Shown: positions 6,363 to 9,836 of the stretch, one piece after another
Layout of the letters: every line of letters begins with the position of its first letter
How positions within the stretch are numbered: position 1 is the first letter of the stretch
NCBI GenBank assembly: GCA_035308145.1
Contig: DATGHD010000462.1
Coordinates: forward strand, 1 to 9,836
Source of the DNA: Roseiarcus sp035308145
GTDB taxonomy: Bacteria > Pseudomonadota > Alphaproteobacteria > Rhizobiales > Beijerinckiaceae
DNA: 9,836 bases
Reading direction: 5' to 3'
The notes under the pieces: model-generated
Database searches by the model: none
Seen by the model: the letters and a program-made list of their open reading frames with translations, nothing else
What the model was told of the DNA's origin: nothing
Made by a program: the position numbers and the translations under genes

Positions 6363-6779
6363 TCAGTGATCGTCGAACGCGCCGCGGCGTAAACTCTTGG
6401 TTCGTCCGCGTCGGGTTTTCGACTCTAGCCGCTTCTCCTTCGAGGCCTGGGTCGGCCGGGTCGGTCGGCGAACGGTCGGCGGCTTCTGCGCTTGCAGCAG
6501 CAACGCCGCCAGCCTCTCCCTGGCGTCGGCGCGATTGCGCTCCTGGCTGCGAAAGCGCTGCGCGAAAATCACGACCACGCCGTCCTGCGTGAGCCGCGAG
6601 CCGGCGAGGCGTTGCAGACGCGCAGCGACGTCGTCCGGCAAGCCTTTCGAGCGGCGCGCGTCAAAGCGCAATTCGACCGCCGTCGCGACCTTGTTGACGT
6701 TCTGGCCGCCGGGGCCGGAGGCGCGAACGAAGTTTTCGACGATCTCGCTCTCGTCGATGATGAGCCTGCCGGCGCGCAT
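6363..6779 (-). CDS. arfB: Alternative ribosome-rescue factor ArfB (YaeJ), peptidyl-tRNA hydrolase
   Basis: The 138-residue product is close to the 140 residues of E. coli ArfB. SGPGGQNVNKVATAVELRFD (21-40) contains the universal GGQ (24-26) of class-I release-factor domains. Gln26 positions water for peptidyl-tRNA hydrolysis. The basic C-terminal tail, about residues 100-135 with RRPTRPTQASKEKRLESK and TRRGRTKSLRR, is the segment that in ArfB enters the empty mRNA channel of stalled ribosomes. No tRNA- or stop-codon-recognition domains are present, which separates it from RF1/RF2. The start at 6779 gives the standard family N terminus (RLIIDESEIVENFVRASGPG). It is convergent with the GDCCVxC gene, 21 bases between stops, with no clear terminator. 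Its promoter is not obvious. Confidence 0.95.
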   Translation of the reverse strand: MRAGRLIIDESEIVENFVRASGPGGQNVNKVATAVELRFDARRSKGLPDDVAARLQRLAGSRLTQDGVVVIFAQRFRSQERNRADARERLAALLLQAQKPPTVRRPTRPTQASKEKRLESKTRRGRTKSLRRGAFDDH

Positions 6780-6869
6780 GATTTTCCCGCATAAGGCTCT
6801 CGGGCCCCTGGCGCAAGGCGCGCGAAATCGGCGCGATGGTTCGTTCCTGCCTTTAAAGGCCGCATGACC

Positions 6870-7107
6870 TCAAGACCCGCCATCGACGCCGCTCGCCTGA
6901 TGGGCCCGGAAGCCAAACGCACCCCGACGCGGCGATCGCAAGCTGCCGAGTTCGGCAAGCAGCTTTCTTAACTCCGGCCGATCAGCCGTCACGGCGCTAA
7001 GCTTCTCGCGAAAGATACGGTGACAGCCGGCCGCCTTAAGGTCGGCGAATTGCGCGGCCAGGTTCTTGGCCTTTGCCAGACACGCGCGCATAGCCATAAA
7101 TCGTCAT
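6870..7107 (-). pseudogene. Broken serine recombinase (resolvase/invertase) fragment
   Basis: From an ATG at 7107 the frame reads MTIYGYARVSGKGQ, the N terminus of serine resolvases with catalytic Ser10, and then hits a stop. Removing one base (G at 7065 or an equivalent) joins it to NLAAQFADLKAAGCHRIFRE, followed by KLSAVTADRPELRKLLAELG, which continues the same fold. After that the rest of the catalytic domain is missing. A short stretch near 6890-6935 could be a remnant of the C-terminal linker (GVRL in one frame, HQ in another), but this is weak. A one-base insertion plus truncation means no active enzyme. The ATG overlaps the stop of the upstream toxin remnant (ATGA at 7104-7107), so the three genes were probably one operon. 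Confidence 0.8.
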
Positions 7108-7318
7108 AAAGGCCGCCGCGCACCGTGGCGAAAGCGCATGATGACAATCGCGTCGCCGGCAAGCCAATAGTCGAAAAAGTAGGGATGATCTTCAAGCATC
7201 GTCACCACCTCGCGCATACGCTCGCGCCCGGCCCTTTCGCCCTGTGGCGAGCGCGCCGCGATGTGGTCAAGGCTTGGTCGATCTGGCGGACGGCATGATT
7301 GGTGAAACGAACCTTCAA
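7104..7318 (-). pseudogene. Broken ParE/RelE-type toxin
   Basis: From a TTG at 7318, overlapping the antitoxin stop (TTGA), the frame reads KVRFTNHAVRQIDQAL. A missing base in the GCCTT at 7269-7273 shifts the frame; adding one C gives DHIAARSPQGERAGRERMRE and then VVTMLEDHP, typical of ParE helices. The reading then jumps straight to YFFDYWLAGDAIVIMRFRHG. From memory, family members have about 20 more residues between the DHP and PYxxDY motifs, with a Gly-Arg-Arg-Leu stretch, so an in-frame internal deletion is likely. The repaired product would be only about 71 residues against the usual 90-100. The two lesions make an active toxin improbable. Confidence 0.8.
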
Positions 7319-7536
7319 GGCCGAGGCTTGGTCCAGAGCGCGCGCACCTGTTCGTCGGTCGCCAAGTCGCCGCGCGCGATTTCCTCGTCGGCGGCGGCAA
7401 GGTCGGCTTCTTCTTCGGGCGTGAGCTGAATCACCGGAAGATCGGCATAGAGCATCATCATCCGGGCGATTTCGTCCTGTTGATCAGGAGCGAGCCGTCG
7501 CGTGGTTTCAACCGCCTGGTCGAGCAATTTGGTCAT
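7315..7536 (-). CDS. Type II antitoxin-like protein (partner of a ParE/RelE-type toxin)
   Basis: The 73-residue product starts with a short helical region (TKLLDQAVETTRRLAPDQQD) and ends with LTPEEEADLAAADEEIARGD followed by LATDEQVRALW. That acidic end is common in antitoxins encoded just upstream of ParE/RelE-type toxins, where it wraps around the toxin. In this family the N-terminal part usually contributes to dimerisation or DNA binding, but no clear ribbon-helix-helix motif is visible. A GAGGA Shine-Dalgarno lies a few bases before the ATG at 7536, and a candidate promoter lies at 7623-7650. The stop overlaps the TTG start of the broken toxin. The frame is intact, so it may still be expressed although its own toxin is dead. 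Confidence 0.75.
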   Translation of the reverse strand: MTKLLDQAVETTRRLAPDQQDEIARMMMLYADLPVIQLTPEEEADLAAADEEIARGDLATDEQVRALWTKPRP

Positions 7537-7622
7537 GGTGTCCTCGTCGGCTGGCGGGCCAGCAATTCATCGACTGGGTCCATTGCAGACGTCACGAATT
7601 TCGCAAAGTCAGCAAGCATTGC

Positions 7623-7650
7623 ATTATAGAATTGATGGGCAAATAGTCAG
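7623..7650 (-). promoter_or_regulatory. Candidate sigma70 promoter of the antitoxin gene
   Basis: On the minus strand a perfect TATAAT (7623-7628) is preceded, after 16 bases, by CTGACT (7645-7650, four of six -35 bases). The surrounding 7605-7675 is clearly richer in A and T than the rest of the window. The leader to the ATG at 7536 would be about 80 bases. The remainder of the 177-base gap (7537-7713) shows nothing else. Confidence 0.5.
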
Positions 7651-7713
7651 AATCAAATATCGAAAGACCGCACCCGAAGTTCGAAGAACTTGGCGGCTCG
7701 CCGGCGAGACCGG

Positions 7714-8175
7714 TCAAAGGTCCTTCGGCCACTCGCGGGTCATTTCGAGCGATTCGCCTGTCTCAAGCAGGCTCTTGAGGCTCGAAAGAATGGCGGGCCA
7801 CCCGCTGGCTACGGCCTCGATCAATTTCGAGCGGGGCTTGTCGATCTCATGGACAATAGTGAGTTTGACGGCGCCTTTCGCGGGCTCCAGTTCGAACGTG
7901 CAACGGGAATGGCCTTCTGCATGCAGGTCAGGCCGAAACTCGTTTCTCCAGGTCACGACGAGCTTGCTGGGCTGGTCGGATTCGACGATTTCCCCGGTGT
8001 CGGCGACGCGCCCGTCGGGGATGATCAGCCGCCAAGAGGCGCCGGGCGCCCAGGTCGATTCCGCCGTGACGCCCGCCCAATAGAGGCGCGTGAATTCCGG
8101 CTTGGTCAGCGCGTCCCAAAGTTTCTCCGCCGTGGTGCGAATGTACGTGACATAAACGAAGCGGTCATTGCCCAT
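7714..8175 (-). CDS. SRPBCC / AHSA1-domain protein
   Basis: The 153-residue product has the START-like SRPBCC pattern of the AHSA1 group. YVTYIRTTAEKLWDALTKPE begins the fold, followed by RLYWAG, a WAPGASWRL strand, DTGEIVESDQPSKLVVTWR, CTFELEP, then VKLTIVHEID, and the C-terminal helix SGWPAILSSLKSLLETGE. Such proteins form a deep hydrophobic pocket; the ligand of this one is unknown, and the Hsp90-activator name of the family should not be taken as its function. The ATG at 8175 overlaps the end of the upstream ArsR-type gene by 11 bases. This pairing is widespread, and the small regulator is thought to control the SRPBCC gene together with itself. Confidence 0.92.
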   Translation of the reverse strand: MGNDRFVYVTYIRTTAEKLWDALTKPEFTRLYWAGVTAESTWAPGASWRLIIPDGRVADTGEIVESDQPSKLVVTWRNEFRPDLHAEGHSRCTFELEPAKGAVKLTIVHEIDKPRSKLIEAVASGWPAILSSLKSLLETGESLEMTREWPKDL

Positions 8176-8485
8176 CAGACGTTCCTTCCAGGTTTTTCTT
8201 CAAATCGCTGAGCGCGCTAAGCCGCGAGCGCTCGTATTTGCCGATCCACCTTTCGGCGATCTCATTGATCGGAACGGGATTGAGGTAGTGCAGCTTCTCG
8301 CGCCCGCGCTTTCGCGTCGCGACGAGATTCGCCTCTTCGAGAACCGCCAGATGCTTCATCACCGCTTGACGCGTCATGTCGTGGCCCTGGCAAAGCGCGC
8401 TGAGCGTCTGCCCATTCCACGCATGGAGAGCGTCCAGCAAGCGCCGTCTGACCGGGTCGGCGAGCGCTCGGAAGACCGCGTCCAT
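8165..8485 (-). CDS. ArsR-family winged-helix transcriptional regulator
   Basis: The 106-residue product is a compact winged helix. FRALADPVRRRLLDAL (5-20) is the typical ArsR opening, MTRQAVMKHLAVLEEANLV (37-55) holds the recognition helix, and ATRKRGREKLHYLNP (56-70) is the wing. The metal-binding Cys motifs of true ArsR/SmtB sensors are absent. It belongs to the subgroup encoded beside SRPBCC genes, and probably acts as an autorepressor. I chose the ATG at 8485 because the AGGA at 8494-8497 is 8 bases away from it but only 2 from the ATG at 8491, which would add just two residues. A far longer frame from 8596 reads through the REP repeat and the promoter and is not credible. It overlaps the SRPBCC gene by 11 bases. 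Confidence 0.93.
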   Translation of the reverse strand: MDAVFRALADPVRRRLLDALHAWNGQTLSALCQGHDMTRQAVMKHLAVLEEANLVATRKRGREKLHYLNPVPINEIAERWIGKYERSRLSALSDLKKNLEGTSDGQ

Positions 8486-8497
8486 GCTCATGTTCCT

Positions 8498-8526
8498 AAT
8501 ATGTAACTTTTGGGTTACCTTTTCAA
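8498..8526 (-). promoter_or_regulatory. Candidate promoter and ArsR-type operator of the regulator-SRPBCC operon
   Basis: On the minus strand TTGAAA (8521-8526) and CATATT (8498-8503) are 17 bases apart. Between them lies the inverted repeat GTAAC-N6-GTTAC (8503-8518), which touches the -10 box. A dimeric regulator bound there would block RNA polymerase, which fits autorepression by the ArsR-type protein. The predicted transcription start is close to the ATG, so the leader would be very short. Confidence 0.45.
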
Positions 8527-8570
8527 GAAAAATCTCTCGGCCGCGCCTACCACCATCGAAAATGCGTCCC

Positions 8571-8653
8571 GTCATTCCCGCGAAGGCGGGAATCAAGGGA
8601 ACCTCAGCATGTGGGAGATCGTCGCCCTGGATTCCCGCTTTCGCGGGAATGAC
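8571..8653. repeat. Pair of inverted REP-like hairpins
   Basis: The arms at 8571-8599 and 8625-8653 are inverted copies with two mismatches in 29 bases. Each arm is itself a hairpin: ATTCCCGC-GAAG-GCGGGAAT on the left and ATTCCCGC-TTTC-GCGGGAAT on the right. The outer edge GTCATTCCCGCGAA is a repeat core that I recall from many proteobacterial genomes. The pair lies 18 bases past the leuC stop and upstream of the ArsR-type gene, where it may end or protect the leuC message. Small REP-associated transposases could have moved it. Confidence 0.8.
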
Positions 8654-8671
8654 ATGAGTGCGGCAGCCGTT

Positions 8672-9836
8672 TCACCGCCACTCGCGCACGTCAACGAAAC
8701 GCCCGGCGATCGCCGCCGCGGCGGCCATGATCGGCGAAACGAGGTGGGTGCGGCCTTTGTATCCTTGCCGGCCTTCGAAATTGCGGTTCGAGGTCGAGGC
8801 GCAGCGCTCGCCGGGCGAGAGCTTATCGGGATTCATCGCCAGGCACATCGAGCAACCTGGCTCTCGCCAGTCAAAGCCCGCCGCCTTGAAAATCTTGTCG
8901 AGACCTTCCGCCTCGGCTTGCTCTTTTACGAGACCGGAGCCAGGCACCACCATCGCATTGACGCTCTCTGCGACTTTTCGGCCCTCGACGATTTTCGCCG
9001 CCGCTCGCAAATCCTCGATACGGCCGTTTGTGCATGAGCCGAGGAAAACGCGATCGAGCTTGATGTCGATGATTTTCTCGCCGCCATTGAGGCCCATATA
9101 GTCGAGCGCGCGTTTGATCGAAGCGCGCTTTTGCTCGGTGGCGCCGTCTTCGACGTGCGGAACGGCGCCGGTGATTGAGACCACATCCTGCGGACTGGTG
9201 CCCCAGGAAACGATCGGCGGCAGAGCGCCGGCGTCGAGCCTGACCTCCTTGTCGAATTGCGCGCCTTCGTCCGAACGCAGCGAGCGCCAATAGGAGACCG
9301 CCTCGTCCCAAAGCGCGCCTTTGGGCGATTTCGGGCGGTCTTTCAGGAAGGCGAAGGTCTTCTCGTCGGGCGCCACCATGCCGGCGCGCGCGCCGCCTTC
9401 GATCGACATGTTGCAGACGGTCATCCGCCCTTCCATCGACAGCGCCCGGATCGCTTCGCCGGCATATTCGATGACGTGGCCGGTGCCGCCGGCCGTGCCG
9501 ATCTGGCTGATCATCGCCAGGGCGAAGTCCTTGGCCCCGACACCGGGGCCAGGCGCGCCGACAAAGGTCACGCGCATGTTCTTCGACGGCTTGGCGACCA
9601 GGGTCTGGGTCGCCAACACGTGCTCGACCTCCGAGGTGCCGATGCCGAAGGCGAGCGCGCCGAACGCGCCGTGGGTCGCCGTGTGGCTGTCGCCGCACAC
9701 CACCGTCATGCCCGGCTGGGTGAAGCCCTGCTCGGGCCCGATGATGTGGACGATGCCCTGGCGCACGTCCATCACCGGGAAGTACGGCACGCCGAAGTCC
9801 TTGACGTTCTGCTCGAGCGTCTCGACCTGGATGCGC
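8672..9836 (-). CDS. leuC: 3-isopropylmalate dehydratase large subunit, N-terminally truncated by the window edge
   Basis: A continuous frame of 387 codons runs in from the right edge and ends with VREWR. It begins at RIQVETLEQNVKDFG, well inside the protein. VVCGDSHTATHGAFGALAFG is the conserved aconitase-family block. The three iron-sulfur cluster cysteines are in FLGSCTNGR and PGCSMCLAMN; their 60-residue spacing matches E. coli LeuC (Cys347, 407, 410). By that alignment about 79 residues are missing beyond the window, for a total near 466. LeuC with LeuD isomerises 2-isopropylmalate to 3-isopropylmalate in leucine synthesis. The length and the leucine-type motifs favour LeuC over aconitase or homoaconitase. 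leuD is not downstream in this window. A GTG at 9790 is an internal codon, not the start. Confidence 0.97.
   Translation of the reverse strand, partial: RIQVETLEQNVKDFGVPYFPVMDVRQGIVHIIGPEQGFTQPGMTVVCGDSHTATHGAFGALAFGIGTSEVEHVLATQTLVAKPSKNMRVTFVGAPGPGVGAKDFALAMISQIGTAGGTGHVIEYAGEAIRALSMEGRMTVCNMSIEGGARAGMVAPDEKTFAFLKDRPKSPKGALWDEAVSYWRSLRSDEGAQFDKEVRLDAGALPPIVSWGTSPQDVVSITGAVPHVEDGATEQKRASIKRALDYMGLNGGEKIIDIKLDRVFLGSCTNGRIEDLRAAAKIVEGRKVAESVNAMVVPGSGLVKEQAEAEGLDKIFKAAGFDWREPGCSMCLAMNPDKLSPGERCASTSNRNFEGRQGYKGRTHLVSPIMAAAAAIAGRFVDVREWR

Larger units (their letters stand above)
6870..7536 (-). mobile_element. Possible remnant of a transposon accessory block (toxin-antitoxin plus resolvase)
   Basis: Antitoxin, ParE-like toxin and serine resolvase follow each other on one strand with overlapping stops and starts. 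Toxin-antitoxin pairs next to a resolvase are a recognised part of Tn3-family transposons. Here the toxin and resolvase are both broken. No transposase, terminal inverted repeat or target duplication is visible in the window, so only the gene order supports this reading. Confidence 0.3.

Noticed and set aside
6849..6860. Perfect 12-bp palindrome GCCTTTAAAGGC between arfB and the resolvase fragment
   Set aside because: It is short and isolated, with no matching copy seen in the window; it may be chance or an old terminator, too weak to annotate.
7104..7400. A 98-residue open frame as an intact toxin gene
   Set aside because: Its first 40 or so residues are out of frame with the toxin family and lie over the antitoxin gene; only the later part is toxin-like, which points to a frameshift.
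6780..7713. Terminal inverted repeats or target-site duplications around the toxin-resolvase block
   Set aside because: I scanned both flanks by eye and found no convincing pair, so the element boundaries are not defined.
8486..8596. N-terminal extension of the ArsR-type regulator beginning MIPAFAGMTG
   Set aside because: It translates the REP-like repeat and the promoter region. The family consensus begins at the ATG at 8485, which has a properly spaced AGGA.
1..9836. CRISPR array, tRNA/rRNA gene, or a complete new defence or biosynthetic system
   Set aside because: No regularly spaced direct repeats, no cloverleaf with a recognisable T-arm, and no cluster of unknown genes with a shared operon were seen; most genes belong to familiar families.

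Overview
The window is GC-rich DNA that reads like an alphaproteobacterial chromosome. The ETF beta, ETF alpha and 3-hydroxybutyryl-CoA dehydrogenase genes lie in the order often found in Hyphomicrobiales. The codon use and the general style suggest a Beijerinckiaceae/Methylocystaceae-type organism. That placement is an impression from memory, not something the sequence proves. Two genes run off the ends: a GNAT/BioF2-type acyltransferase on the left and leuC on the right.

Layout, left to right. (1) 1-821, minus strand: C-terminally truncated GNAT-family acyltransferase. (2) 822-1262: a 441-base gap packed with palindromes, including a 130-bp element (1019-1148) with 28-bp inverted ends and several nested hairpins. 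(3) 1263-1529, plus: a TusA-family sulfur carrier, convergent with (4) 1537-3132, minus: a Tat-exported family-5 extracellular solute-binding protein with no permease genes beside it. Both stop codons of this pair lie in one hairpin. (5) 3402-6341, plus: a tight cluster of etfB, etfA, an hbd-type 3-hydroxyacyl-CoA dehydrogenase and a small Cys-rich protein of the GDCCVxC type. (6) 6363-6779, minus: arfB (ribosome rescue). (7) 6870-7536, minus: a decaying block made of an intact-looking antitoxin, a ParE-like toxin broken by a one-base deletion and an internal deletion, and a serine-resolvase fragment broken by a one-base insertion. This order recalls the toxin-antitoxin plus resolvase modules of Tn3-family transposons. 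(8) 7714-8485, minus: an ArsR-type regulator and an SRPBCC/AHSA1 protein in one overlapping operon, with a likely operator between the promoter boxes. (9) 8571-8653: a pair of REP-like hairpins. (10) 8672-9836, minus: leuC, lacking its N terminus.

Functionally, the central cluster passes electrons from acyl-CoA-type dehydrogenases to the quinone pool (ETF) and interconverts acetoacetyl-CoA and 3-hydroxybutyryl-CoA. It fits short-chain acyl-CoA/polyhydroxybutyrate metabolism. The other genes look independent. I see no CRISPR array, tRNA, rRNA or intact transposase, and nothing that I would call a new defence or biosynthetic system. The points most worth a second look are the palindromic element at 1019-1148, the broken toxin-resolvase block, and the GDCCVxC protein attached to the ETF/hbd operon.
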